Source: Bryum argenteum (Eukaryota > Streptophyta > Bryopsida > Bryales > Bryaceae). Taken from it: a stretch of DNA of 64,000 nt. Both the position numbers and the translations under genes were made by a program. The notes under the pieces are model-generated. The model saw nothing but the letters and a program-made list of their open reading frames with translations, searched no databases and was not told the origin of the DNA. The stretch's first letter is position 1, and every line of letters starts with the position of its first letter. Shown here piece after piece: positions 45,786 to 57,993 of this stretch. The DNA lies in the NCBI GenBank assembly GCA_037043015.1, contig CM073325.1:4404501-4468500 (forward strand). Direction: 5' to 3'.

Positions 45786-48700
45786 ATGGCGGATCATCGG
45801 ATTCCGGAAATCACAGCGCCCGCCAATGCTGTGGCAGCTCTCCAGCAGGATGATGTTCCGGTATGCGGTTTCGACATTGCGAAAGAGAAGGTTCAGAAGG
45901 TAACCACAAGCTCGGAGGAGAAGAAGGAGAAGGTAGCGAAGGAGAGTCCGCGAGTTGTACCATTCCGCAAGCTTTTTGCGTTTGCTGATCGATGGGATTA
46001 TTTGCTTATGATCATCGGTTCTATCGGTGCAATCGTGACCGGTGTGTCTATGCCACTGATGACACTCATTCTTGGTGACCTCACCAATGCTTTTGGTAAC
46101 AACCAAACCAACACAAGTACGGTGGTCGACGCAGTCTCAAAGGTGTGCACTTCACAAGTATTCAAGTATCAATTCTTTGGTGATCTGCTTTCATGGGTGA
46201 GGTTTCGACGTTGAGAATGATTCTCGGACGTGTGCAGGTGGCAGTAAAATTTGTCTATATCGGTATTGGAGCTGCAGTGGCATCATACATGGGTGAGTTT
46301 TGGTTCGTGATTTCTTTGACTTCTGCTCCTGAATTGATCGTGGGTGCATCTCCTGATCGCAATTTATGCAGGAGAGTATCACATAAATTTCTAGTTTCTT
46401 ATCTATCTCCAGCCATTGTACTTGGGATGTAGAGATCACATGTTGGATGATAACTGGAGAGCGTCAAGCAGCGCGTATCAGGGGTCTGTACCTGAAGGCG
46501 ATCTTGAGGCAAGATATTCCATTTTTTGATCAAGAGACGACTACAGGCGAGGTGATTAGTCGGATGTCTGGAGATACTATTCTCATTCAAGATGCAATTG
46601 GCGAAAAGGTAGTGTTGGTTACACGATCATACCTATGCTTCTCCACGGAGGAATCGTGTCATTTTTGAACTGATAGTAGTAGTTTCAGCGCCAGTTGTAG
46701 GATTTGTAAAGAGGTAGTGCTGCGAATCTGCCGCTCGGTGTCGGAGTAATTCTGAGCTGTACGTGCAGGGCCTGACCTGGACTGGTTCCTGGGATCTTAC
46801 ATGTGAAAGTTGGCTTTTGTGACAGGTCGGGAAGTTCTTGCAGTTAGTGACAATGTTCTTCGCTGGATTTGCAGTTGCATTTGCGAAAGGATGGAAATTG
46901 ACTCTGGTCATGGTGGCTACATTACCCCTTCTGTTTATCTCAGGCGGTCTGATGGCGATGGTGCTGTCTAGGCTGTCGAGCGTCGGCCAGAATGCCTATG
47001 CTGAAGCGGGCTCAACCGTGGAGCAAGTGGTTAGCTCAATACGAACGGTAAGAGGCCAGAGAATTGCAAGTGTTTAGCCTGATGAGTGTTGTCCACCCTC
47101 ATTTTTGCTGATCAATCAATTTGTGCTGATGTTTAATGCAGGTGTTATCATACACCGGGGAGAAGAAATCTGTAGCTGAATATGATCGCTCAATAGCGAA
47201 GGCTGAGAAATTGGGGATTCGTTCGGGAGCTGCTGCTGGATTTGGTCTCGGCTTTGCACTTTTTGTTATGTTCGCTAGCTATGCTCTTGCCATGTGGTAT
47301 GGTTCCGTGCTTGTGATCAATGACGGCCTATCCGGAGGGGCCGTACTTAGTGTTATATTCGCTGTTGTTATTGGTGGAAGGTAAGTTGTTCATGCTCGTG
47401 CTATTTCAAAGGTAGTTGTCGCTTGCTGCCTGCACAATGTTTTGTGCAAATAGTTTCTGAGTCATTTATTGCCAAAGCTGCGTTGCTCTTCGATACACCA
47501 AATTCGTGCAATGACTGACGATTCCTGTGTTGTTCGTTTAGTTCCTTGGGTCAAGCCTCACCGTCCGTTCAAGCTTTCGCATCTGGTAAAGCAGCAGCGT
47601 ACAAAATGTTTGAGGTCATCAAGCGGAAGCCCCTTATCGATGCTTACAACCTCGGCGGTGAAATCCTGAAGAATCTACGAGGTGATGTTGAGCTGCGAAA
47701 CGTGGATTTTACCTATCCTAGTCGTCCAGATGTGCCCGTCTTCAGAAACTTCAATCTATCTATTGCTGCTGGAACCACCGTTGCGTTAGTGGGAGAAAGT
47801 GGAAGGTGAGATTCCTTGGTTTTCTTGGTTATTCTATTTGGTGTCTTGCAGTCCACAGCTCACTGATTGATCTTTCTGTTTGTCCGCTTGTCTGCAGTGG
47901 CAAATCCACAGTGGTGAGTCTCGTGGAGAGGTTTTACGATCCAGATGCAGGCCAAGTGCTAATAGATGGTGTGGACATCAAGACAGTTCAGTTGCGGTGG
48001 CTGAGGCAGCAGATCGGGCTCGTGAGTCAGGAGCCGGTATTGTTTGGTACCTCAATAAGAGACAACATTGCGTACGCAGTGGACGGGAGGAGGTTAAAGC
48101 AGCAGCTGCCTTAGCAAATGCAGCCAGTTTCATTACCAAGATGCCGAAAGGTTACGCAACTCAAGTTGGGGAACGGGGAATACAGCTGTCAGGAGGTCAG
48201 AAGCAGCGAATTGCGATTGCGAGAGCCATACAGTTGAAGGATCCAAAAATTCTGCTGCTGGATGAAGCAACGAGTGCGTTGGACGCTCAATCCGAGCATA
48301 TTGTTCAAGAGGCACTCGACAAGGTTATGGTTGGTCGCACTACAATCGTGGTTGCACATCGACTTACTACCATCCGGAATGCCGATCTTATAGCCGTCAT
48401 ACAACGAGGGGTGGTCGTGGAAACAGGTATGAAGTTCTCTATCTGGGTTACACCGCGTTCCTACATCTAGCTTTGGGGGATCTCGTCACTGTAAACAACG
48501 ATAATTGCGTCCAAATACGAGCAGTTCGAGGTGTCTTACGAACGGTCTCTGACATAGTTCTGTGAATCTACAGGAACACACGACCAACTTCTACGCCAAC
48601 CGGATGGAGCGTATACACAGCTAGTTCGATTGCAGCAGATACACAGACAGCAGGACGAAGAAATGTTCAAAGATGGGAAGCATATCGAGGCCGAGGCCGA

Positions 48701-50955
48701 GGCCGAGGCCGAGGGCGAGGGCGAGTCGAGAGCGATTAGCAGATCTCTGAGCAAAGGTTCACGTGGCAGTAGCCGTCTTAGTATCTTTCGCAAGTCACGA
48801 AGTGCGTCTCGGAGTGTACATGACCAGGTTGGAAGGAGTGGCAGAAGTGGTGAAGCTGACATTGAGACGGGGGATAAGTCGAAGAAGCACAGGGCTGAAT
48901 CCTCAATATTCCGACTCGTCTCTTACAGTAAACCTGAAACTCCGTATTTCATCGTTGGCGGAATTGCCGCCCTTGTGAACGGGACCCTGCTTCCAGTATT
49001 CGGACTTCTGCTGTCGAATCTTATCACTTCTTATTATCAACCGGATAAGGCGAAGCTGAGACGTGATGCAAATTTCTGGTCTCTGATGTTTTTAGTACTA
49101 GCATGTGGCATATTCATCGTTGCCCCGACAAAGTTCTACACATTTGCGGTGATAGGCCATCGGCTTATTCGTCGCCTGCGCAGACTTACCTTTGATAAGG
49201 TGTTGAGGAATGAAGTGGCGTGGTTCGATGAGGACGATAATGGCAGGTGAGGTTTGCTTCGAGGCACGACTTGACTAATGTCTGCAATTACACAATACCC
49301 TCACATCGTTGTTTGATCGAATTGCAGTGGCTCGATCGGTGCACGTCTGTCTACGGACGCAGCAGCTGTGAAGAGTATGGTGGCAGACACCCTGTCACTA
49401 ATCGTCCAGAACATTGGTACTGTTGTTACTGGACTAGCCATAGCTTTCAGCGCCGACTGGCGGCTCTCTCTTCTGGTCCTTGCCCTTGTTCCTCTCATAG
49501 GCTCACAAGGGTATTTCCAGATGAAATTAATGAGCGGTTTCAGCAACGATGCCAAGGTGCCGTTTCCACTTCGTGTGGTGTTAAAACTGCCAGCATTTCC
49601 TTTTCGGAGTCCTTGAGTGGCATTCATGGATTTGACACAATCGTTGCTGTATGTGCAGTCAGCATACGAGGACGCAAGTCGTGTTGCAAACGATGCAATT
49701 TCAAGCATTCGAACTGTGTCGTCGTTCTGCGCTGAAGAGAAAGTGGTGAATTTGTACAACGAGAAGTGCAAGAAACCACTGCAGAGTGGAATACGGCAAG
49801 GATATATCAGTGGAACAGGCTTAGGTTTCTCCAACTTCGTCTTCTTTGCGTGCTACGCACTTTCGTTTTGGTTTGGAGCGAAATTGGTGGACCAGGGAAA
49901 AACGAGCTTCACCGATGTTTTCAAGGTTTTCTTTGCAATCTCTATGAGTGCTACTGGTGTCTCACACAACGCCAGCTTGACACCTGATTTAGCCAAGACC
50001 AAGCTCGCCGTCAATTCTGTGTTCGAGCTGCTAGATCGAAAATCAATCATCGACCCTTTTGACATGTCCGGAAAGACGTTGAAGGCAGTTTATGGGGATA
50101 TTGAGCTTCGCAACGTGAGCTTCACGTATCCGTCCCGGCCTACAATCCCATATTCAGGGATCTGAGCCTCACCGTGCATGCTGGCAAGGTAAGTCCCACC
50201 ATTCTATCAGTACTTGTCTCTGAGGAAGTACTCTGACTTTGTGACCGAATCTTTTGAGCGGTTGTCATATCTACCTAAACTGATTGCTACGTTTTGGATT
50301 TGAGGTGCAGACTGTTGCACTTGTTGGCGAGTCGGGCTCAGGGAAGAGCACGGTGATTTCACTTCTAGAGCGGTTCTATGACGTGGACGGTGGTTCAATT
50401 CTGCTGGATGGTGTGAACATAAGAGAGTTGCAAGTGCGATGGCTCCGTCGTCAATTAGGGTTGGTGAGCCAGGAACCAGTGCTTTTCAACACTTCCATAA
50501 GAGCCAATATTGTGTATGGTACAGACGAAGCAGTGACGGAAGCGGAGATTGAAGCCGCCGCCAAAGCATCCAACTGCCATAAGTTCATCACAGCGGTCCC
50601 TGAAGGATACGACACAACCGTAGGAGAGCGTGGCATTCAGTTGTCAGGAGGTCAAAAGCAGAGAGTTGCAATAGCAAGGGCAATCGTGAAAGACCCGAAT
50701 ATATTGCTGCTGGACGAGGCAACGAGTGCCCTGGACGCTGAATCCGAGCATGCCGTGCAGGAGGCTCTTGACCGCATCATGGTGAACCGAACTACCATCA
50801 TTGTGGCCCATCGTCTGTCCACTATTCGAAACGCCGATGTGATTGCTGTGGTGAGGAATGGGGGCATAGTTGAGCAGGGAAAACATGAGGAGTTGATGGC
50901 GCGTGAGAATGGAGCTTATCATGCGCTTGTGCGTCTCCATATGTCCTCGTCGTGA
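45786..50955 (+). CDS. ABCB (MDR/P-glycoprotein) full transporter, two frame breaks
   Basis: Eleven exons: 45786-46142, 46238-46292, 46433-46608, 46826-47047, 47142-47380, 47542-47805, 47898-48426, 48574-49246, 49328-49556, 49659-50188, 50311-50955; all introns GT-AG. Together they specify about 1306 codons, the normal full-transporter size, ordered TMD1-NBD1-linker-TMD2-NBD2. NBD1 has GESGSGKST split by an intron (47805/47898), LSGGQKQ (48186-48206) and [15 protein letters not shown]2 has GESGSGKST (about 50326) and LSGGQKQ (50641-50661). The linker holds an [13 protein letters not shown] tract from a hexanucleotide repeat and many Ser/Arg. Plant ABCBs of this group sit in the plasma membrane and several move auxin; the substrate here is not evident. 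Two net -1 breaks occur: near 48085-48095 in NBD1 and near 50145-50150 before NBD2. As read, the protein would stop in NBD1, so it is a recent pseudogene or the assembly has errors. Confidence 0.88.
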
Positions 50956-52060
50956 CACCACCCCGTATGGTAACTTAACTCAGTTGTGCTCTCTGTTTTC
51001 AGTGCCATCTTTATTTTTCGCTGCTCCTTAAATTTCCTTTCAGGTTTCCTTACTCAGTTCCAGCTTTGTTCTAGTTGTTAGATGCATTCTTTAAATGATC
51101 GGATATATAGTAGATTCAGTGCAGAGGAATGCCATACATGGTAGCTATGGCATTTGAGGTAGATGAAGTGGTGTGTGATTCTTCTTATTGGTGGCGTCGA
51201 AAAATTCGACCCTGTCGGGTGTGCATTCTTCTGGCTTCGATTTGACGAACATAAATGATGCCCCATCATCTTTGAATGCATCGATCCTTGACATGGGATT
51301 TCCCATTTTGGTGAACCGCCCTTTCCTTGTGAGAAATGACTTCACGGAGTAGGCTTAGAGAAGATTAACTAATAAAGAGAATACCATACCTTCACGAAAA
51401 AGTTTTTAGGAGTCAAACATGTGTTGATATGATAAATGTCCCAGAAGCCTGCAATGGTTCCTGTTCTAACGAATGGCATCAAACATATAAGTTACATACG
51501 CATTTGATAATTTTGTATTACATTTAGTCGACTCAATTGAATTTTTTGAAGTACGCCCCAAATTGAGAATAAGCTGTCTCAAATTTTCAGAGACATGCTG
51601 TAGGAAAGTCAGGAGGGTCTCACATCCATTGTGAGATGCCATGAAGATAGGCTTTCTATTTTACATTGACCAAAAGAGACCCTGATTACTGAGAAGTATC
51701 TTGATGGAGTCGAGACACTACATCTCCGAAAAAATGTGCTTGAGAGTATACTTTTGTAATAGCATTTTGCACAAGCATTCGCAGCCTGGCACGGGGAGAG
51801 GTCCCGCGAGGGTGTGGGCGGGCCTGGTGATAGAATTTCTTCCGCAACGGCACTGTGGCAAGGGCCAGCAGGGAGACGGGAGACGGGCTCAAATTGGGTG
51901 ATTTTCACACAAACAAGGGAACCCCGGGAGCTGGAGCAGAGCAAGTGGGCCTGTGGCGGGGCATGGCTGCAATCTGGCACACCCCCGAGGAGACCCGACA
52001 GCGAGTAGCCCCAGCGAACGCTGCGGAAGCTCTAATAGCTATACAAGAAAAGATGCTATA
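50956..52060. other. Intergenic between ABCB and the G-patch gene
   Basis: The two genes converge here. No further gene is recognised; open frames around 51609-51980 have no domain and unconvincing composition. Confidence 0.45.
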
Positions 52061-53047
52061 TTACACATTTTCAGGCCAGAATTCTCTGTAGAAGGCAGAA
52101 GCGAGGGCATGCTCTCGTTCACGTTCAGCTTGAGCAAGCGCCTTCCTGGCCTTTTTCGACAAGACCTTTTCCTTCTTGACGTCTTCTGTTTCCTGCACAC
52201 AAAATCCATGGAGCAATTTGTATTAGCACAGAAAGACCAAGACCAGGAATGAAAAGATGCAATAAGCAAGAGTTGAACATAGATTTACAGTACTTACTCT
52301 CACAGTTTCTTTTTGACGCCTTCGCTCCTCGGGATTTCTTTTCCTCTTCAAATCCGCCCCAATCCCTCGTCTATCCTGCTTTAATTGCGTCTCCACTGGG
52401 TCCAACCTACCCTGCAAGCCCGCAAAACAAAACCCTTATTTAAAAACCTCTAGGACACGTCTTATAAAAATCAATATGCACTTCAAATGAGTACCTGCAA
52501 GCAGTAAGAAAAACAGAGAGATGATAAGCTCACGAAAAATATGGTGCACGGTCTGATATAGTACCTGCTCTGTAGCGCCAAGTCCTGTACCTTCCTTCCA
52601 CCCAGATTTCTTAAGCAGCTGCATACAGTATATTTATCACAGCGATCAGTAACGATGCAAACGCATTATAAATAAAATCACTTTGTGTTCTGAGCTTGAG
52701 GCTGCCGATATGTGAGACAAGAGTCTGAGATGAGATTGGAGGGCATCACGCACCTGAAAACCAATATTTGATTCAGACAAATTGCCGGATGGCACTCGGT
52801 CACTGTTTTCAGTCGGGCAATTTGAGATATCCGACCCCCTCGCAGAAGGAAAACCTTTCAACCGGACGTTGGCAGGCAAGCCTACGAGATTACCATAAAA
52901 CGAAGTCGACTCTTCCGCGGTGAATGCAGCGGCACCATACGATGTGTTCACGTCCCCTTTCCTTGTCCTCTTCCTCGGAATAGCGCCTTGTTCACCCCCT
53001 CTCACGAACGTTGTTGCAGTGAAACTGTCCCGTACAGATGCAGACAT
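52061..53047 (-). CDS. Small G-patch domain protein, four exons
   Basis: Exons on the minus strand: 53047-52754, 52618-52565, 52411-52298, 52192-52061; all introns GT-AG and phase 0. The product is 197 residues. The first ATG in the frame is at 53047. Residues 1-98 are basic and low-complexity with RKRTRK, a possible nuclear signal. Residues 99-135 are the G-patch: LLKKSGWKEGTGLGATEQ (exon 2) then GRLDPVETQLKQDRRGIG (exon 3). The C-terminus is a charged helix (KKARKALAQAEREREHALAS) ending FYREFWPENV. G-patch proteins bind RNA and often activate DEAH-box helicases in splicing or ribosome assembly; which helicase, if any, is unknown here. Confidence 0.88.
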
Positions 53048-55068
53048 GGCCAATCGGAACGATACAATGCGGCTCGACTTCTACTGCGATCTTGTCCAAA
53101 ATCCTAAATTGACAGAAATTCTGATCAATAAGTTCTGAAGCAAAACTCTTCACCGAGACAAAGGTCGGACGCAGATCACTACCCTCCAGGTAAACCCTAA
53201 GATTTTATACAAACCAGACTCCACCACGAACACTACAATTTCGAACTAGTTGAAAGATACAGGAATGGAGCAGAGTAGAAACCCTAATCCACAAAATCCG
53301 TGAGCTCCTCTGATTGACTCAAGTGACGAGCTTCGCAGGAAAGCCACCGACCTTGGAGCAATGACCCGTCCTTAAAGTAAAAGTTCGTGACAGCGATTGC
53401 TGATCTCACCTTTTCTTCCACAAGAACATTTCCGGTACATTTCCGGTACACTTTTGTGAAATATTGCAGACTGGGGAACAACCTCAAAACAAGCCCCAAA
53501 TCCCCTTGCTTTGAACCATGATCAATCACTGTATTGTACAATCCTGCTAGAAGAGAATCTCCATCGCTGCATCTTTGCAACTCCCTCATCGCCATTGGCC
53601 TTGCCCGGGCTCGTTTACAAGGGACTCCCGAAACCCTAATTCTCCATAGCAAGTTTGGTGAGCCTCGTCAAAAGTACCGGTACATCCCGTCACTCACTCC
53701 GGTACTGCCGGTGACTTCCTTAAAAAAATTGTCGGCCTATTTCCGTGCATTTGAGGAGTTTACATGCAGAAAATATCAAAAGCAGTTGATTAGCAATTTC
53801 AAGTTATAATTTTTCTATACTGACCAAGGGTTGTTTTGAGGCTTCATGGCAGTTATGAGACCTTACAACATTAGGGGTTAATTCTAGTGTAAACATACAA
53901 ACAAATGATTCATGCATCACAATGATATATTCAAAAAGTATTATTGGTTTTGAAAAATTATCATGGTGATATAAAAACTGAACTCACTTTGTCGTTGAAT
54001 GACGTAATCTCAAGCTTTTCTTTCTTGTGTGGCAACTTTCTGTTTGAAAATCTGATTGTTCTTGAGCATGATACAACTTTACCAAGTTCATTACTTATGC
54101 ATTACTATTGCAGTCAAGAATTTGTGTACACATCTTGTCACCTTGCTGAGGTAGTGCAAATATATTGGATTGGATGATGGCAAGTGGCCCTCAACTGCAG
54201 TTGAAGATCGACTTTTGAATGTTGAATGCTGAATACTCACGGCAGCTGCTAAGATGTGAGCCACGAGCAGCGAGCAGCGAGCGACGAGCAGGCTCACCGA
54301 TTTAACTTTCTGGGGAAAAGAAGAAAACAGTCTTGGCGAAGAGTTCCTATAACCGTGGGTTTTTGCAACGTTATGGATTATTATTGGAAGATTCTAGTTA
54401 TATTTGGGTAGACTAAATCTGAAAATGGAGTAAAGCAAAGATAATAATGTTCACCTATTACCGTGGACAATAGTAAGAATATAAAACAACAAAATTATTA
54501 TAACACCGTTTTGTCGAGTAAAATAATGCAAGAAGTGTGTAAAGCAAAAGTTGTAGCGATATGTAATCAAATCCAATCCAATCATATTAAATCAAATGAG
54601 TACAAAAGAAGTTTGAAACGTCGTACAAACTCAAGATACGCTATAATCGCTACTTTCACTATCCGATCTGGAGGACTCAGAATCTACTACTACAGCCTCT
54701 GCATCCACAATTCCAAAAATACAAGGGCCCAAAAATCACAACTAGTAGTTCAAATAGGAACATATCTAACGACGCCAGACTCAAACGCTTGTGCTAAGAC
54801 TTCAGCATACTCTGGAAGAACATACGGCTAAGTTGAACTAGAGTTTACACGTCACGATGGATTAGGCATGGATTTTGGCATAGGTCAAGATGTTGTTCGC
54901 AAGACGTCTTGTGTTGGAGTTTCCTGTCAAAGGTAATACCAATCCATATTCAAACTCAACACACATGAAGTAATATAATATAAATTAATCATGAAGAAGA
55001 CATCAAAAACTCTTTTCAATCTTAAATATCTTCTGTCAGAACTCAATGACCATCGGATGCGCATTCTA
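53048..55068. other. Intergenic, upstream of the G-patch gene
   Basis: No convincing gene. A frame at 53284-53652 (minus) starts at TTG and has no recognisable domain. A lone TTAGGGGTTAA end of the TTAA family lies at 53871-53881. Confidence 0.4.
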
Positions 55069-55732
55069 TCACTTGCGAGCCAATGTACGTGGAGCCCATG
55101 TGTAGTAAAAAGTAGCCTCTGTACTAGTCCAATGCAGGATTGCCTTCCAATGACGCCTTGTAATTGGGGCCGTACGTCTTGGTTTTGTCGTAAGGGCGAA
55201 AACCACATGAGCTGGCCTCATCATAACCAAACGTGAAGTTGGAGGAACGGGAGACAATGGAGGTGATGTGGGCTCAAATAACAGGGACGTGGGCATATAC
55301 CCAGGCAATGTGGCTTTATAAACCGGGGAGGTAGGCATATACTCTGGAGAATGAACCGCTACCGAACCACTATCTAAATCGTTTATAGTCAACAGGTTGC
55401 AAGTACAATAATGGGCATTGTACGAGTCGGAGAGGTCTGAGAGATTGATCACAAAAGGCGGAGAATTTATGGAAAGCTCAAGAGCATCAGAACGTCCGAC
55501 CTAAAATTAGGGGAAAATACATTATGGTTATAACTCTCAAACTAGCATAAACAAATACATGAAGTTCATCACATGAAGCTAGGCACTACAAAAACTTTGA
55601 CTCACAATAAATCAATGAATATATGTTGTTGTATGACGCACAACAGAGTTTTTCATAAATCATGACAAATACCTTGGTTTCTTCCGCATGAGTAACATGC
55701 TCTTCAATCTCCATACTTTGCTGAGGTGATTC
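55069..55732 (-). CDS. Probable gene fragment with CTD-like PTSP repeats
   Basis: Two exons are proposed on the minus strand: 55732-55673 (acceptor ATTTTTCCAG, donor GTATTT) and one starting at 55500 (acceptor CCTAATTTTAG). Both are phase 0 and stay open across the junction. The first exon encodes ESPQQSMEIEEHVTHAEETK. The second encodes VGRSDALELSINSPPFVINL and then a repeat region EYMPTSPVYKATLPGYMPTS...EPTSPPLSPVPPTS, resembling degenerate YSPTSPx heptads of the RNA polymerase II large subunit tail. After that the open frame reaches 55069, but a -1 shift would give a more protein-like FGYDEASSCGFRPYDKTKTY ending at 55124. No upstream exon with an ATG was fixed. I do not recognise the protein. 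Confidence 0.4.
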
Positions 55733-56020
55733 CTGGAAAAATAGCAATGTCAAATATAAAGTATGAAGATGTATGAAAATAACAACACAAACCTAGACCA
55801 ACTCCTGTCACACTAACACTCCAATTCGCGTCACTGTCAACTCTACACCTCCGCTCATGCTGCTCTCCCTCGTATCCTTGTTCCCCCATTACAGTCCACA
55901 CCGCCACCTTTGCATTCGGAGCAAACAGCGGTGTGGAGGAAGGTCACCTCCCTCCGACCCATGCCCTCCCATTGCGGCTGCACACCAGACTCCTCCAAAA
56001 TTCCTCACTCCCCACCGCCG

Positions 56021-57664
56021 CTGTCGGAACAGACAGCGGTGTGGGTGGATGTGGGAAGAGACACTCCCACCCCACTTAAATCTACCTGGCCGCGGCGAGG
56101 CTCCTCGCCCTGCCTTTGCCGCGCCCTCGTGACTCCCATGCCGTGGCTAGACACCTCTCTCCCACGCCCTTATAACTCCGATGCCTCGATTGCACACCTC
56201 TCTCCCCCAAAACTCTCGCTCCCCCACAGCCGCTGTCGAAGCAGACAGCGGTATATGAGGAGCCGCTGTCAGAGCAAACAGCGATGTGGAAGAGCCGCTC
56301 TCAGAGCAGACAGCGATGTGGAGGATGTGGGAGGAGGGTCTCCATCAAAACTCTCGCTTCCCCACAGCCACTGTCGGAGCAGACAGTAGTGTCGCAGGAG
56401 CCGCTGTCGGAGCAGACAGCGGTGTCGGAAGAGCCGCTCTGGGGGACGTGGAAGGAGGGTCTCCCTCAAAACTCTCGCTCCCCCACAGCCGCTGTCGGAG
56501 CAGACAACGGTGTCGAAGACGTGAGAGGAGGGTCTCCCTCAAAACTCTTGCTCCTCCACAGCCGCTGTCGGAGCAGACAGCGGTGTGGGGGGAGCCGCTG
56601 TTGGAGCAGATAGCGGTGTGGAGAACGTGGGAGGAGGGTCTCCATCAAAACTCTCCTTCCCCCACAGCCGCTGTCGGAGGAGACAGTGGTGTGAGAGGAG
56701 CCGCTGTCGAAGCAGACAGCAGTGTGGGAGGAGCGGCTGTCGGAGCAAATAGCGGTGTGGAGAACGTGGGAGGAGGGTCTCCATCAAAACTCTTGTTCCC
56801 TCACCGTCGCTGTCGGAACAAACAATGGTGTGGGAGGAGCCTCTGTCGGAGCAGATAGCGGTGTGGGGGACGTGGGAGGAGGGTCTCCCTCAAAACTCTC
56901 GTTCCCCCACAGCCGCTGTCGGAGCAGACAGTGGTGTGGGAGGAGCCGCTGTCGGAGCAGACGGCGGTGTGGGAGGAGCCGCTGTCGGAGCAGACGGCGG
57001 TGTGGGAGGAGCCGCTGTTGGAGCAGATAGCGGTGTGGAGGACGTGGGAGGAGGGTCTCCCTCAAAACTCTTGCTCCCACACAATCACTATCGGAGCAGA
57101 CAGTGGTGTGGGAGGAGCCGCTGTTGGAGCAGATAGTGGTGTGGAGGACGTGAGAGGAGGGTCTCCCTCAAAACTCTTGCTCCCACACAGTCACTATCGG
57201 AGCAGACAGTGGTGTGGGAGGAGCGGCTGTCGGAGCAGATAGCGGTGTGGAGGACGTGGGAAGAGGGTCTCCCTCAAAACTCTCGCTCCCAGTGCACCCC
57301 TTGACTCATACAGTCCTTGGTTCCGGGTATCTCAGCTATAGCTTCTTACTTGACCTTAAGTTTCTTCCTTTCTACATAGAGTGTGAACAAATTTGAGAGC
57401 AGTCTCAATCTAGTCTAGTTGTTGTGTGGTCTGCCCTGGCCGATGCCGGCTGGGGGTCACCGTTATGTAACTTTTTTTCATGCTATTGATTCTCGTCAAT
57501 ATGTTTCAATAAAAATTAAAATTAAAAAAAATAAAAAAATAAAAAAATAAAAAATGTCGCTCCCCACAGCCACTGTCGGAGCAGATAGTGGTGTGGAAGA
57601 CGCTGTAGGAGGGTCTCCCGAAAGTCTCGCTCTCCCACAGCCGCTGTCGGTGCAGACAGCAGAC
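56021..57664. repeat. Hairpin-forming minisatellite array
   Basis: About 24 copies of a palindromic motif CCGCTGTC-GGAGCA-GACAGCGG occur in two alternating spacings: about 33 bp (with GTGTGGGAGGAG between) and about 105 bp (with GTGGGAGGAGGGTCTCC...CAAAACTC...CCCCCACAG). In longer units flanking CCCACA/TGTGGGAG extends the stem. Many variants keep wobble pairing (CCGCTGTT with GATAGCGG; CCACTGTC with GATAGTGG). The array is interrupted at 57291-57556 by a poly(A) insertion. Degenerate edges begin near 55910. Open frames in several phases result from the repeat and are not taken as genes. Confidence 0.9.
57291..57556 (+). mobile_element. Poly(A)-tailed retro-insertion inside the minisatellite
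   Basis: A 266-bp sequence unlike the array is flanked by the 8-bp duplication TCGCTCCC (57283-57290 and 57557-57564). It ends with CAATAAAAATT and an A-rich tail broken by T. This is the form of a 5'-truncated LINE or processed transcript inserted by target-primed reverse transcription. No coding frame is recognised. Confidence 0.75.
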
Positions 57665-57726
57665 ACACGTCTACGAGAACCTACAGCATTCCGGGAAGGC
57701 GAACCACAATGTTTCGGTCTGGTGAC

Positions 57727-57881
57727 TGTTGGTATTGAAGAGTGCTCAGAAAACGAGAGAGAATTCATTCAGGAGAGTACAGTTTAAGTACATGTGAAGG
57801 CACGGTAACCGGACAGGTGCGGCGGCTACTAGGTTTACATCTAAACCCTAAACTCTATGGATGAAATCTGTTTATTCTTCA
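57727..57881 (-). repeat. 3' LTR of the minus-strand copia element (155 bp)
   Basis: It starts TGTTGGTATTG on the plus strand and ends TTTATTCTTCA. It is base-for-base identical with 63076-63230. Confidence 0.96.
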
Positions 57882-57993
57882 CCCCCTCTCAAACTGGCGC
57901 AGGGTGTCAGTTTGGTACTTTGCAGTCTTCTAATTGTAGCTCCGTCGATCCGTGACTTTGCCGACTTGTCAATTGTTTTACTTTTTATCCAAG

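Noticed and set aside
51609..51980. 123-codon minus-strand frame between ABCB and the G-patch gene
   Set aside because: Composition typical of non-coding sequence; no domain.
53284..53652. 122-codon minus-strand frame upstream of the G-patch gene
   Set aside because: It starts at TTG, lies in the likely promoter/5' region and has no recognisable domain or splice support.
55857..57242. Many overlapping open frames of 60-190 codons on both strands in the minisatellite
   Set aside because: The repeat lacks stops in several phases at once, so open frames are expected by composition; none has a domain or consistent phase through the array.
56021..57290. CRISPR-like regular repeats
   Set aside because: Units are degenerate, the spacers are themselves repeated, and this is a plant nuclear region; it is a minisatellite.
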